NCBI GenBank assembly: GCA_014338405.1 | Contig: JTDE01001545.1 | Span: 9,083-73,082 of the forward strand | Direction of reading: 5' to 3' | From: Paragonimus skrjabini miyazakii | Lineage: Eukaryota > Platyhelminthes > Trematoda > Plagiorchiida > Troglotrematidae | DNA: 64,000 bases | Shown here: one piece after another, positions 24,985 to 37,748 of the stretch | Layout: each line of letters opens with the position of its first letter | How positions within the stretch are numbered: position 1 is the stretch's first letter | Position numbers and translations under genes: made by a program | Notes under the pieces: generated by a model | What the model was told of the DNA's origin: nothing | The model's input: only the letters and a program-made list of their open reading frames with translations | Database searches by the model: none

Positions 24985-26379
24985 GTATACTAACTTGTTT
25001 GATGGTAAATGATCCGTAGATTTTTGCACACCTGTATAACAAAACCCCGCTGAATTACAGGATATGATGCTACTGCATTCCTCCTTTGGAGATATCCATT
25101 TCGACCACACTGTTTTGTTCACAATTATGCTCACAAACAGTGAAATTTCATGTTACAACCAGATAAATTTAACTACGTGTACCAGCATCTTGCTACTGAG
25201 TAGTTTTATCAAAGTTGACAAAATACGATAATTGGATCATTTAACTTTGCGAAAATTTATTCAGTTATGTGGCGAACTGTGAAAATCCTAGGATCACCCT
25301 TGGGATGCGTATTTCTGTGGCTTGTGCTGTATGCCTAATTTTCTTGGGGAAGACTGCTTTATAGCACAATATATGAATAGACTTGCGGAAGATTGAATGC
25401 TGGGAAAAGTTCTTCATTCATGATTGTGGTTGAAGGAACAGGGGCAGTCCCGAACTCGTGAAAAATACCACTTCCGTGTCATGTTTGTCGGTGTTTCTTA
25501 CTGTGACCTATTTTGGTCAAGAGCACGAGTTTTCTGTAAACTGAAGTATGAAACATACTGTGAAAAAGCAGTGATGAGCCAATGGACTGCTTTTTCCTTG
25601 CAACTAACCTTGTCTACATCGTCATTCCTTCTGTTGGTCTTACAATTGAGGACAGTGGTTGACTTTTTTGTTGCTAATGGATATCGAGCAAGATTAATCG
25701 TTTTCCTTTCTTGGACAGCAATCCATAAATGTAATGGTTTGTCGACAGAAATTTGGATGAAAGACGCTTCCTTTTTCCCCCCCGTTTTCACATACTTACT
25801 GGTTTCGGTAAGCATATACTGTGAGAAAAGATAGTGGTCTTCGTGAGGGATCGCAAAACTGGGGCTGTGGAGTACTGGTCGGTGCTCCACCCGTTTATCC
25901 TGTAGATAATGAATATTAGTGAATTTAACCCGTCTTTAATTTGCAAGCCTTCTATTACAGTTGTAGAAGTGGCCTAATCTGGGAACTGGTTTAAAAGTGT
26001 CTAGTGATATAGCTGCACGGATATACTTAGTCTCTTACCTGCGTACTTGCGTTGACGGACCTGAACGCCCCAACAACACTCTCGTCCTCGGGCATGTGTG
26101 CAGTTGAGAAAAAATTGTCTTTTACACTCGCCGCTTTTTAAGTTGCGAATCGGATACGCATTATGGACTACGGAAAAAACATCTCTAATGCAGTTTTGAT
26201 ATTTTCAATATGAGATACCGTAAATCTTCTGGTGTCTGGTGATAATGCGACAATATTTTCCAAAAGCGTTCTGATGTACATCACAACAAGTTTAGAAATC
26301 GACCTCATTAGTTGCACTAACACCAATGGTTTATCAGTTATTGAATAACCGCACCATCCATGACAGTCAGTCTGTGTTG

Positions 26380-26880
26380 ATCTTAGTTGTCATCGCTAAA
26401 CGAACACCAACAATTAGCAAGTTCAAGGGAGGTTATCAAAAGAACATTCTATGCTGCCAAATTACATGTCTGTTTCAGCTCTACTCCAGCCTTGCGCTTA
26501 CGACTAAAGGTAAAAGTACCCGTTTCTGCAGCTTCTTTATTGTGTATAATCATTCACTTGTTCCTGTGGCACTATTTACCTGGGTCGCACGACCAAGTAC
26601 TTAGCTGAACGTATGCGCGAGCGTCATCCAGCCTGGATCAGTAGCGGAGTCACCAAGACAACTACCAGCTCAGTTGTTACACACCTCGTTGATATACATC
26701 ATACTGTCAACCTGGACTCCTGGTTTCGTTCGATTTACCGAGTCAACCCCAGTCTCTCAAAAGCTGTCAGATGCCGAATTTTACCCACAGCTGAAGCGAT
26801 CAGAATTTGACTCAATAATTCACCCATGTATGCACAGAAGCGCTTTGTTCAGACGTTGAATTCGCCTTGGTCAACCACCC
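26380..26880 (+). mobile_element. Penelope-like element fragment, GIY-YIG endonuclease end (decayed)
   Basis: Two overlapping frames together resemble the C-terminal part of a Penelope-like retroelement protein. The first part reads IKRTFYAAKLHVCFSSTPAL, the linker after the reverse transcriptase. After a frameshift near 26560 comes YLGRTTKYLAERMRERHPAW, the GIY-YIG nuclease signature region. It continues with SSVVTHLVD, the YRVNPSLSKAVR block and ILPTAEAI, then a stop, and QKRFVQTLNSPW about 60 bases on. Stops and frameshifts make it inactive. The reverse-transcriptase domain is not seen upstream. The sequence to about 27090 may be its 3' tail (a gacctgatgat block is shared with the 50210-50345 tail). 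Confidence 0.72.
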
Positions 26881-28339
26881 ACACTACGACCGATCAAAGT
26901 GCTAGGATTCCGGCGTAATCGTATCAGAACGTTGTTTCCCTGTTTGCCTATGACATGTCTGGGCTCACTTGAACTAGCAACTTGTTTTGTGTTTGCTTTG
27001 CCATGAAAACTCTGTTTTGTATAAACGTTACGTGATTGACCTGATGATAAATAACCGAAAACGAGCTTGCTTGCCACACCATTGTTTTCTGACAACTACT
27101 CTGGGGATTTTTAACTATTAATTTTAGTTGATGCTTTCAGGGTTGAATGTCTCCACGATTATTCATACGGATGGTACTTTTCTCTACTACTGACCTGTCT
27201 GAAGAACCGTGTTATCGTGAGGAGTCCCAGCAATAAATTAAGTAGATTCAGTAGTAACGGATAAACCACTGTGGTCAAAACAACCACACGTAAAGAGGGC
27301 GAGGGAAACGCTGGCACACCCTATCAGTCATCTTCCAATGGTGTTCCGTTTTGGCGAGCAGTTCACATACAGACTTTTATAATATACCTAAGAATAAATC
27401 TGTCAATAACGGCATTTGCAGGGGTCAAAAATGGAAGTTAACTGTATGGTTAAACACCTGTCTAAATGGCATTTTCGATTAGCTGCTAATCTTTGTCAAG
27501 TCAGTGTACCGATAATACTGCTAAAAAACAAGCTAGAAAAAGGAAATTTCGGTGCTTGTGCAGCAATGTTGGCTTCCATAAAGCAAACCGAGTGGCTTGT
27601 TGCCTAGACACCATCAATCTGTTCAAATCTACCTAGGATTGGTTGAATCAACTGAGCCAAAGCCAACGTTCGTGTGATTAGTCCTTGGACTTTGTTATCA
27701 TTGAACTATCTTGAGTTGAAGCCAGAACTGTTACTTTAGCAATATCGTCTGTCTAATTAGCACACAACCAGAGAAACTGTGGTGTTTGGTAAAAGGTTCA
27801 CCGTTCTGTTGTGCTGTTTTTCCTTTGTTAACCTATCACGGCGGTTGAACAGCAGAACAGTGTTTTTGATTCGCTCCAACTAGATATATGGTATCAAGTT
27901 CCTGTTTTGAATGGCTTTGAAAACTCATTGTTCAATGTGTCCTTTGAGAGTGTTTTTATGCTCAAACGCAATTTCTTCAAATGTCTCAGTGTCATACTTT
28001 CCAATGATCTTTATCGGTCCTTACATCTCATGGACTTTTTCGATGTACCTCGCATTTCCGTCACTCGGCTCTTTTTGGCCATTCAAACCAGTTTATTCCG
28101 TGTTGTCTGTTACTGTTCTTCAGGTGCTTTCAGTAACTTTTCTTGGGGAACAGTTTCCACTACTACGTTGCTTTCTGTCTGATTTACCGATTGGTCATGT
28201 TGTTTTCTGTCACTGCAACACATGTGATAATACAAGTTAGACGGCGCTCACAGTCCCGTAATTTTCCCATCGACCCCGTTCGAGAAGAAGCGCAATATTA
28301 GGATTTATCTCCTGCTAGAGCTTCGCAGTAGAGCACATC

Positions 28340-28570
28340 CTTTTCACTGTCTTTTTCTGCACTGCTGCTATGTCCCCATAAGGAAACCGTGTTGACCATT
28401 GTGTCATTGGCCTCAAGTTAGGTACGACTAAATTATTCTATGCAAACGCTCAGCCACGTTTGCTTCTGCGGAATGTTTAGATTGCCTGATCGCCTCGAAA
28501 GATTACACAGTAACTATTCTTCTAACTCCAATCGATGACCTGACGGTTAAGATTTCTCGTCAGGATGTTA
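28340..28570 (-). mobile_element. SINE-like tRNA-derived repeat, copy 2
   Basis: Read on the - strand this matches the family seen at 18540-18885 and 47040-47290. The shared blocks are ttactgtgtaatctttcgaggcgatcaggcaatct, then caatggtcaacacggtttccttatggg. It is diverged, with several indels, and shows no obvious target-site duplication. Confidence 0.55.
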
Positions 28571-30189
28571 TTACAGAAACAAGGAAGGAAAATTTGAGTG
28601 CACTTTAAATTATTGAGCATTCGAAGGCTGCGGGCAAGTGTGGGTACTATTCAGTTTACCCTAACCAAACTCCCCATATGTGATAAGCTTTCCAACAGGA
28701 TTCTCTTCGATTCATCCCATAAACTTCACCGAGTACGCAACAGATAGTTTTCTCTCAGTAGCGTCAGACACCGCTTTAAACCGATGACTGACCCTTCCAT
28801 AGTCAACATAGCATCTACACTGCCTTAGCATTGATACCACCCTCATAAAAATATGAGTGATATCTAAAGAGACGATTCAACAACAGTTATCCTCAAAGAT
28901 GTTTTCATTATACTCGGACGTTTGCTTTTATTTGGGGCTGTACTAGCGAATATTACAATAATCGCCACGTATTCTTACCGAGTATTTACTTAGACAGTGA
29001 AAAATAATCAGTTTTTACCATTACAACTGTAAGTTATTCCCTGTGGTATTGGATGCATGTGTTTTTTTCCTACAACCTTATATTTTGAAGTTGATCTAAA
29101 CAGCCTAGTTTCATTCCTTTGCAGTTTCTGCTGTTTAAACATTGAGAACCTTTTCTAATTGTTGTTACGAGTTGACCTTTCAATGACTAGAATGGAATAA
29201 ACACTTTGAATCTGTGACGTTAAATCACACCTTTTAGGTTAATTGTTACCGAAATCATGCCTTGTCTTTTGAGAATTTATCTCCTCCTACAACTTTGTAA
29301 CTAGATTCATGTCGTATATTTTAGCACAGCCTATTCTCAGATCAAACCGAACTTGACACACACTACGTCACTGTCAGGAGGCGACGTGTACGGGGATTTC
29401 AATCGCCATCCTTACGGTCACCATCGGACTCGAGTGTGCAATGCGTGGGGACATCCTGGACACGGCATAACTTTTTTCAGGCCAATTCTGCGGTCTCCTC
29501 ATCGTTCGCCACATCCTTGAGTTCAACTGAACCGCTTGCCCATTCCGATGGGCTCACTACCCTTCCGTCGTCTATGTCAAGCTCGGAAGCAAATACGCCG
29601 AAGTTAGTTGTGTATTACGTCTGCTCAAACAGATACCCTTAACCGAATCAATCGACCCTGTCTCCCAGCACCACCTCTCGATCTCGAAACATTTTAGTGT
29701 TCATCCTCCTAGACTCTTGTTTCTTTCTGTCGGCCCTTTTCAATTTACGATGTCCTTCACTGCATGTTGAGTACGCCAACCTACTGTGCTATTTGAATCA
29801 ACAAATTCTGAGAATTTCTTACAATGTGTATATCTCGGTTTGATTCGAACCATTGTGATCGCTTCCTTTAAGTTACCTTGAATTATGCTTCACACCGACT
29901 GAAAACTCATGAGTTGAGAACAGGTTGTAAGCATTTTTCAGATGGAATCCTATTCAAGCCAGGTTTATATTTTCATTTGATTATAAACAACTTCCATCTG
30001 TTAATCTCTTTGAGGTACGATGAACCAATGTCCTAAAATGAAGCGATTCTCAATCTACAATTTTAATTTGATTTCGTAAAAGGTGAACTTTAAACACAGT
30101 TTATCACCGAAGGAAGCATAACACAAATCCTTAAGTCCAACCAAAAACAAACGATATTTTCTCATTATTCGGACGACCTTTCCTCACGT

Positions 30190-30370
30190 GATTGTGAACC
30201 ACCGAATGACCACATCCAGACACTTAGCCGCATTCACTTGTGATTAGTGATCATGTTACCCGGTCGTCTCGAGCGCAGACATAGTTAATGCCCGTTTGTT
30301 CTATCGATTGACCCCGGTGAGTATTGGTCATTCTGCAATGATATCATCGGTCAGTTACTACGGCGTGATT
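30190..30370 (-). mobile_element. SINE-like repeat, copy 3 (partial)
   Basis: On the - strand the segment contains acaaacgggcattaactatgtctgcgctcgagacgaccgggtaacatgatcactaatcacaagtgaatg, which aligns with aacaaacaattactgtgcctcctctcgaaacgactgggcaacctg in copy 1. The tRNA-like part is missing or too diverged to see. Confidence 0.5.
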
Positions 30371-32402
30371 ACATAAGCACAAAGGCTGTGGCGCTCCGCA
30401 CAAGATGTAAATGACCACAGACGTGCTATACGTGTTTCGTAATAAGTGAGCCGTTTGCCTCATTAGCGTTTAATTGTGCGCTGACAACTATGGTGTGAAC
30501 TTTCGTATTTGACCTCTAACAGGTTTGCGTACTTTATTACTGCTCACTTGAGATTCGGTTGTTTTGCGTTTATCTTCGCGTTGATTACCTGAGATTTGAC
30601 ATGAGTTCTATGAATTGAATTCCATTCCTCACTCATCTTTTAGCTCTAACTCAAAGCGATACCTTCGTTGTGATAGTTAAACAACGGTATGATGATGACA
30701 ACTGTGATGAATACTCGTTTATTAATTGGATTTTATTCATAAGCTTTTATCTACTGGTCGAACGGATGTTACGTAACGGCGTTCTGATCTTCTATGTACG
30801 GTTCGGTTGTCTTACGCTGTTGGGCAAAAGTGTGATTTTGGGCACTCCAGTTACAGTGTACATCCCCTTGTTCGTACACTCGCGGACAACACAGAAGTTC
30901 AAGATTAGCTAACACCAGCCAGCCAGCTTGAGTCTGACGTAAAAGGGATACTGCCCTCGCCGACGATTCGCTGCATTTATGCAAACAATCATACTGTGCT
31001 AGCAACTCCCAGGTGATCTTTACAGAATATCACATTTTGCGGTTATCCAGTTTTCACTCGAGGTCATCATATCTGTCACCTTATCGTTCAGAGTACCGTT
31101 CAAACTAGGATAAAAATGACCAACACCACATATGAATTCGTCCCGATCTACTGATTGAAGCATTAACACCCAGAAACGTCTGTTTATTCTAGAAGGACGA
31201 CCTAACACGCAAATGTCATTGCAGTGTGTTTTTTCAAATAAAACTACTGTGACAGAGTGATCTGGAAAGTGCAGCGCACTCCTTAAGTTTGACTAGATAT
31301 CGGTTCATTCATGGAGTGAATTTTGGAAACGTTCATACGATCGCCAATTCACTTGGCGTCAGGTCTTCGCACGCGTACCACCTAGCCTAACCTCCTGTGG
31401 TGATACCATAATTTGGCAACCCGCCTTCCTCACTATAGTCAGCGACACACATCTAATCTTTGACTGGCACCATTTCGAACCCAAGGGGATTGTGTCAAAC
31501 AAAGTAAGATAGTGACTGATTGAATCAACAGCATTAACCAAAGGTCGCGTAGTCGATAGGCACCGGGAAGCAAACGATGTTAGAAAAGTCATATCGCTCC
31601 ACTCACTGGAGTGTCAGTCAGTTCACATGCACTAGTGCAGTGAGTGAAAGGTAGGCATTTTTGATCGCAAGTTTGATGAAATCTACAGACATCAACCGCC
31701 CTTTTCCATTACATTTTTCTCCAACAATATTTATTTTGTTTCACACCTCTAATGCCCATTATTCATTCGTCGGTAAGTTTTCGGGAAAATACATAGATTA
31801 GACTCAGAGAACCGAATAATTCGCTGCCCTGAAAGGAGTGCTTCTTCTTTACCATTATGAGTTATCACCGCGCTTCTACACCTTGACACAGTTTAGTTGT
31901 CCTGTGTCTGGTTTCCAAGAATTTGAAAGAAGGTGGCTTATGGCTGTATGGATGGATGTGCTTAATCAATGCTTCATGTTTGGGAAGGTCTCCTTCTAAC
32001 TATGACAGACATTGACTTGCAAATTTGTTAGATGCGGTCGAATACATTTGAGAAGATGTGTGTACAACCCCTTTTCAGGACAGCCAGATTTCTATCGTTA
32101 GGGAACCAAGGCTGTGCAGTAAGCTTTCAGTCCATGTGACTACGCTATTTTACCTCACCTTAAAAACTGTTTGAGAAGCAATGTTGAAGCACCATCAACT
32201 CTACTGTTGTCAGCTGAAACGATATTTTTTAGCTACTACTCTTGAGTTTCAGGTGTCTAAAATACGCCGTTGGTGGTGTGCACAGGATATCACCAAACAG
32301 TATTTTGGTTATGAACTTGATAGTTTAATCAAAATGTTTGGACATTTGTGTATTTTATGTAGTTCATAAACTATTTTATTTTTTTCTTATACAACACAAT
32401 AG

Positions 32403-32599
32403 GATACCGAATTGTGGATCAACTCAGCAAACTTCATTCGGTATGCCCAACTACCATCTGACGGGTGTACAATGCGAATCATTGAAAACAATCGAATGTG
32501 ACTCCACAAATATCAAACGTACGCCAACTTGTCAGAATGATGTCAGACCTGAACTATCGCGACGTGGGGTTAACTCACCGACTACTACCCCGATGAATG
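32403..32599 (+). CDS. First exon of a phase-linked Ser/Thr-rich chain
   Basis: The exon runs from acceptor acaacacaatag to donor AATG/GTAACT, entering in phase 2 and leaving in phase 1. The peptide is polar and rich in Thr, Asn, Ser and Cys (for example CGSTQQTSFGMPNYH and RRGVNSPTTTPMN), suggesting disorder. It joins in phase to 34896 through a G/AC codon. Because five exons link without a phase conflict, the chain is probably one transcript. It may be the long C-terminal tail of the pseudokinase, since TEX14 proteins have a very long non-kinase tail. Exon(s) between 18055 and here are not resolved. Confidence 0.55.
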
Positions 32600-34895
32600 G
32601 TAACTATTTATTTTTAATGGTTTTTAAATGTTTAATTTTTCCAAATAAAAAAGTGTATATTCAGTAGGGGGCGTTGCAAACTGCACGTAATAGTCGTTGT
32701 TTGATTAGTCCATAGACTTGACTTGTTTTTTACATCTTTCTTCTGACGTTCGAAAGTTACAACTTTCTGGTTCCTGAACCAAAGCGATTTTCAAATGACA
32801 TACTCATGCAAACGGTCAGATGTTTCTGTTTATTCGAATCCGACCGCACCTTGTTTGAATACTGGTATTTTTTCTAGAAGCAGCTCTCTTAGAGACCGTT
32901 TATTTCACACTTTTACTATAACACTTTTGTTATGCAAACTTCGCATTTGACCTCCCGTAACTCGGACATATGGCGAGGGTTTGTCGGAGGTGATTGTGTT
33001 CAAAACAATGTCCTGGGCTACGTTAGAGACCCAGAGAGGTAAACTTCATCCGACGGCACGTTTCACCCTCCATGTGGCACCATTACGGCAAGGCTTTTCA
33101 TTTACGTGCACTTTTAGTTATCCGCATTATTCCACAAAAATATACTCATATCTACGGATAGCTCGTGTGACCGTCTTTTCGCTCACATGCATGTCATTCA
33201 CGATTCCCATCATATAACATTAGGTCACACGAAATGTGCCTTTATGATTGGTCTGGTGCGTTGGTTTGCGTCGTTCTTTCACTGAACGAACATAGGGGCA
33301 TATCATTCCGGCTGGTAACGAGATCTGCCAGGCTGTTGATATGTTAGAAGAGTGATATCGTGGTATTTTCCCACGGCAAACACGAGACCTGGTGTTAGAA
33401 ACGAAAACAGATTAATCTGTAAAAATGGTAAAAGGAAGACGTTCATTGTGGTTAGTGAGAACGAAGCAGACTGCAGTATCTCCAGTGCTGTATGGACTTT
33501 GTACGCTCTCTCGATCGATGTTGATCACGATCAGAATAATTCGCAAGTTTAGAAAACATACAATGTGCTTATGTTTTATTCAAGTTCTAACGGAAACACG
33601 CACGATCACATATCACTGGTTATATAGCAGTCACTTTGGTCTCTTTGACAGCTGACAAGAAGGGTCTAGAAAACGGAGTTCTTTTTTGAACTTTATGTAC
33701 GAGACTGTTGCATCAGAAAGTGACAAATTAATGGTTGCTGTGCTAGATAGTCATTGATCCCATCTGTTGTATAAGACAACAGTGAACATATTCATATATG
33801 TGAATATCATGTGAATGAAATCGACAAAAGCAATCTGATTATGCTCAAGAACACTGAATGCAAAGGTCCATGATCACACGTTTCCAAGCCATCCGTTATA
33901 TGTGGTTCGCAAATTCAGCGATAATTCAGCACCACACTTTTATCGGAGAATGAAGGATTTTTGACACCAAAACGAGTTCGAAGGTAACTCCAACTGTTCT
34001 GATCATCAGTTCCTGATCCGACTGAACAAGATTAGGATAGGCTAGGTTGCACCGTTATCAATGACAGTCACATTGCAATTCTACTCCGGTGTGAACATAT
34101 ACTCGTCGATGCACAGAGCAAAATGCTTCAGTTCTAGTGACAGCTAGCGATGTGGTAGGGAGCTGATTCGACATTGTTTGATCTCATCAACACTAAGCAC
34201 GCTATAGTATCAGATCCACTACGTTTGAATAAGCATCAGGTGATGGTCAAGACATTTATCCACCAGGTCACAGTCGCCATGGTTGTAAAACAGTTTGTGA
34301 ATTGTCTCGTTTAGTTGTTGCATTTCCCTTCTTCATAATTCGATAAAATAAATGTGTCGTCTCAAAAGTAGATCGAAAATGTCGTGAGTACTATAGAAAT
34401 GGGGAGTGGAAGACAAATCCGTCAGTTGCTGTTGTCATGACAACGAGTTATGTTGAAAAAGTTGGAGTTTCTTATTAAACATACCAATTGGGAAATGGAT
34501 ACAGTTTCTTTGGATAATTTAAAGTAGGTATCGTTTTCCTACACCTCTACCTTTGTATCGTGCACAACCGGTCTGTGGGATTTTATCCCTTCCCAAGCTT
34601 TCGTACTTTCATAGTGTTCAAACTGAAAGATTCAAATTAACTGGTGCCTACAATTTAACGTTGAAGTAATACGCTGGATTAATCTGTTTTACACAGGACG
34701 TGTTATATAACGAAGGCGGCTGGAATTTTTTGAATGGATGTTCACGGTGTTGTATAAGTCTGCGATAATGGATTCTCCCCGTTCCTGCTCGACACTTGTA
34801 AGTAGGCAAAACTTTGTTTCGCGCAGAACAGACAACTCGGATTTGGTTTTGAAATATTGAACTACTTTTTCTGCTTCTTGCATTCGTTTATATAG
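32600..34895 (+). other. Intron in the Ser/Thr-rich chain
   Basis: The 2.3-kb stretch between the phase-1 donor and the acceptor tttatatag contains only short open frames of about 60-80 codons with no family resemblance. No mobile-element protein was recognised. Confidence 0.5.
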
Positions 34896-35325
34896 ACAGT
34901 GAATCATTGAAGAAGACTTCAGATGTACTTGTCGCTTATCGTCCTGCCAGCCAAAGGACAAAAAGCAAAATATCTGAAACAGCTCACTCCATTTCGGCTA
35001 GGTCTGAAATTGAGAAGTCAAGACACGTTGTGATCAAGCAAATACCCCTGGTTGATGTTTCACCTTCATCCAGTTGTCTCAAGATCTCCGAGAACTGTCT
35101 GAACAGTTCTCGAAGCGCGAAATTATCCCGAGCTGATTACGTTCATTTAGCAGCCGTTCCGCTGTTACCAGAAGGAGTGGATGTTCCGAAACAGCTTGTT
35201 CCCTGGAGATGCCCTTCGGTCAGCCGATTGACAAGGTCGAACACCTTGCCGCTAAAATCTACTCGTTCTCGGAGTGATTTGAAAGACGCATTTGTGAACA
35301 GTGTAACAGAATATGGTGCACGTCG
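34896..35325 (+). CDS. Exon 2 of the Ser/Thr-rich chain
   Basis: This 430-base exon has donor CG/GTAAGC. Two nearby acceptors are possible (tttatatag ending at 34895, or the following acag ending at 34899). Only the first keeps the phase of the previous exon, so I chose it. It leaves in phase 2. The peptide is basic and Ser/Arg-rich (VAYRPASQRTKSKISETAHS, SSRSAKLSRA, VSRLTRSNTLPLKSTRSRSD), consistent with a disordered, possibly phosphorylated region containing many R-x-x-S/T sites. No folded domain was recognised. Confidence 0.7.
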
Positions 35326-36302
35326 GTAAGCATAGTCCGTTATCTTCATGTATTACGATGATTTACTCTATAATTATCAGGGTAAAATAACCATCCAACA
35401 GAAAATCCAAATAGTTGTGAGTGCTAATATACGGATTCTGACACCACATCATCTCATATTTATTTCAGCCACTCCTGTTTGGGTTGGAAGGTCACATTAT
35501 TGCTGATGTCATATGCTTGTGTGTTTACCCAGTAACTTCGTCTCATGAAAATCAGCTTCACATAGTGAACGGTACATTAAACCACTATTTTTCTACTCTT
35601 TTCATCTGGTTTTTGTTTGTCTGTCATTCACTTTCATAATCTCCAAGCACTGCTACCGAGATCTGGTTAGACCGAATGTGAACAGTTAAATCATTGAGAA
35701 AGCTTAAATGCTGATCTTCCTACCAAAATTCCTATAAGTTTTAGCGTCTTTTGTTCATATATGCGGCTCATTAAATGGCTTACGAAATCAATCAGGTCCA
35801 AAATTTGTGTACTGTTTCAAATTTGTCTAACCGTCAAGCTTTGGTTGATTCAAGTGTATTATTAACTACAGTGTCCGAGACTGTTTTGTTTCCGGCGTAG
35901 TTTGGTAGTAACGCTTCTGTTATGTTCAGGCCATTGGTGTACTATTCCCAACGTTGTTTTCTTCCCCAGTCGTATCTATGCGATGCACGTAAACGGAGCA
36001 TATTTCACTGCTTCTCAGTACGTAGGATAAGAATGTTGACACTGGTTGCAAACGGATAGAAAAATAACTGGTAACTAACCGAATATTTTGTGCCTGATAC
36101 TGCTGAAATATTGAGACTCAAATTCTTAACGTACTTTCAACTACCGTTATCTTTTAAGTTCGCTGACTCAGCATCCAGCTAGTCGTGGACAGCTACATGT
36201 CATACTCACGTTGATGGCATATGCCTGTTTCGTGTAGTTTATTATTTTGAATTGTGTTTTGCATACTGACCCATACTTTGCTACTCGTCCTCTTTCCCAA
36301 AG
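35326..36302 (+). other. Intron in the Ser/Thr-rich chain
   Basis: A 977-base intron with a pyrimidine-rich end (gtcctctttcccaaag). No open frames of note and no repeats recognised. Confidence 0.55.
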
Positions 36303-36753
36303 TGATACCACTCCCATGAAACCAGCATCTCACCTTACCTATCTGTTGAGGACACCGCTGAACTACACGGAAGTTACGGGAAAACTAGACTTGATTCAGT
36401 TTTCAAGTCAGCGCTTAAGACGACTTAGGAGAAGTATGACCAGTATTGCTTTGTCCAGATCGGAAGATAATGCACAGAATCACCATGATACCTTTGAAGC
36501 TGTTTCTCAGTTCCATAAGCCTTTGTATCACTCGACTAGCTTTTCGGCTCTGATGAAAGTGCATGTGGCCACACAAACGGAAACCACATTGTCTCAGTCC
36601 GTTCTAGATGGCGCAGTTGGTGATGGTATACACACTGAATTATCTACGAGCACGGTATCCAGATATGAAATGAATCCTGTATCCTGCTTCTCATTGATTC
36701 CCGACACGACCGGAGAGCGGAACAAACTCCCGGAATCCATGTCTGGACAAAAG
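36303..36753 (+). CDS. Exon 3 of the Ser/Thr-rich chain
   Basis: The exon starts after cctctttcccaaag and ends at AAG/GTGAGG, with phase 2 at entry and 0 at exit and 150 whole codons. The frame is open upstream to 36238, but joining there would create an immediate stop in the incoming phase, so the internal acceptor is preferred. The peptide (HLTYLLRTPLNYTEVTGKLD, RLRRLRRSMTSIALSRSED, ATQTETTLSQS) is polar with a basic RLRRLRRSMTS patch. No domain was recognised. Confidence 0.7.
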
Positions 36754-37362
36754 GTGAGGTATAATTCAGTATACGATGTGAATAAACATCCTCCTTAATG
36801 CAATGCATTTTATGAACGTTAATATAATCCGTTTCAGTGCAAAGCTATTGCACTATTATAGGTTTCTAACTTTTACAATGTGCGCCATCACGCGACGCAT
36901 AATGGCGCATGCTGATTGAATGCTATTATGTCGGCCGAATGTAGCCGAAGGCAGTCTCCATAACTGGTTCCAGCTAGCAACCGTGTGCATGGTAGTTTGT
37001 ACAGCTACCATTGAGCTACCGTACTCCGATTTAAAGAGACTGTACAGCTTGTCTTGCTCATTCCTTAGGCACAACGATTAGTTAAATGACTAGTTAAGCT
37101 TCAAACACTGTTGACAAGGACTGCGAGTAGTCTTTTCACGGTAATCTTGCTCATATGTCGTTGATTCGTAGTAAATCTTATCGTGTAGTAATATCTCTTG
37201 ATACTACCTTTTTTAATCTCAGACTGAGTGTGTGAAAACACATTTTATCTTGGATATAGACAAATTTACGCTGTGGTATGAGGTGAATTGGATCAACTTC
37301 TGGTTCGTTAGCGTATTTGATTCGATCTCCTAATTAATGTATTCTAATTCTACCTGATTCAG
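36754..37362 (+). other. Intron in the Ser/Thr-rich chain
   Basis: A 609-base intron with a clean donor (GTGAGG) and acceptor (ctacctgattcag). I see nothing else in it. Confidence 0.6.
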
Positions 37363-37748
37363 GAAAGCCGGGTGTTCAAAATGATTAAGTTATTTGAATG
37401 CCAGTCCAATTTGTCTCCTTCTTACACAACAAACAACAAAACTCCGCTGCAAAATACGTGGATTCCCAAAGTGGAATTAAAGGATTTAAGTTCTTCGGCG
37501 AATGATACACCTATCACCCGATTGGCTGACTCCGAGGCTCCTAAATTGCACGATGTAAACAGTTCTCAATTGATGGACAAACAGAAAGACGGGGTCGTTA
37601 CGCATCGCATTTCGTCGTCCACTTTTGACTTTGACAACTCCGATGTCATCGACGCAAAACCCACAAAGCCAGATGGCTCTGGAACTGGCAATGAACACAG
37701 AAAGCCCGGTTGTCAGTTGGCTAGCTCAGTCAATGTTCAAATCTCAGC
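37363..37748 (+). CDS. Exon 4 of the Ser/Thr-rich chain
   Basis: The exon starts after acceptor tacctgattcag and ends at AGC/GTGAGT, with entry phase 0 (matching exon 3) and exit phase 2. The peptide begins ESRVFKMIKLFECQSNLS and is then acidic and Ser/Asp-rich (DLSSSANDTPITRLADSEAP, STFDFDNSDVIDAKPTKPD). It is low in aromatic and large hydrophobic residues, as in disordered tails. Both splice sites are strong. Confidence 0.72.

Larger units (their letters stand above)
24985..32402 (+). other. Repeat-bearing intron or intergenic stretch
   Basis: No confident exons were identified here. The stretch carries a Penelope-like fragment (26380-27090) and two SINE-like copies (28340-28570 and 30190-30370). 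A 136-codon frame at 25424-25834 (+), overlapped by a 130-codon frame on the - strand, shows no domain I can name. A Ser-rich 68-codon frame at 29436-29642 lies in a locally GC-richer patch that may be another decayed element. Confidence 0.4.

Noticed and set aside
25424..25890. 136-codon + strand and 130-codon - strand frames
   Set aside because: Neither translation shows a domain or splice context that I can support; the mutual overlap suggests a stop-poor stretch.
27416..27607. Possible exon after catttgcag
   Set aside because: It runs to a stop with no donor and fits no neighbouring phase.
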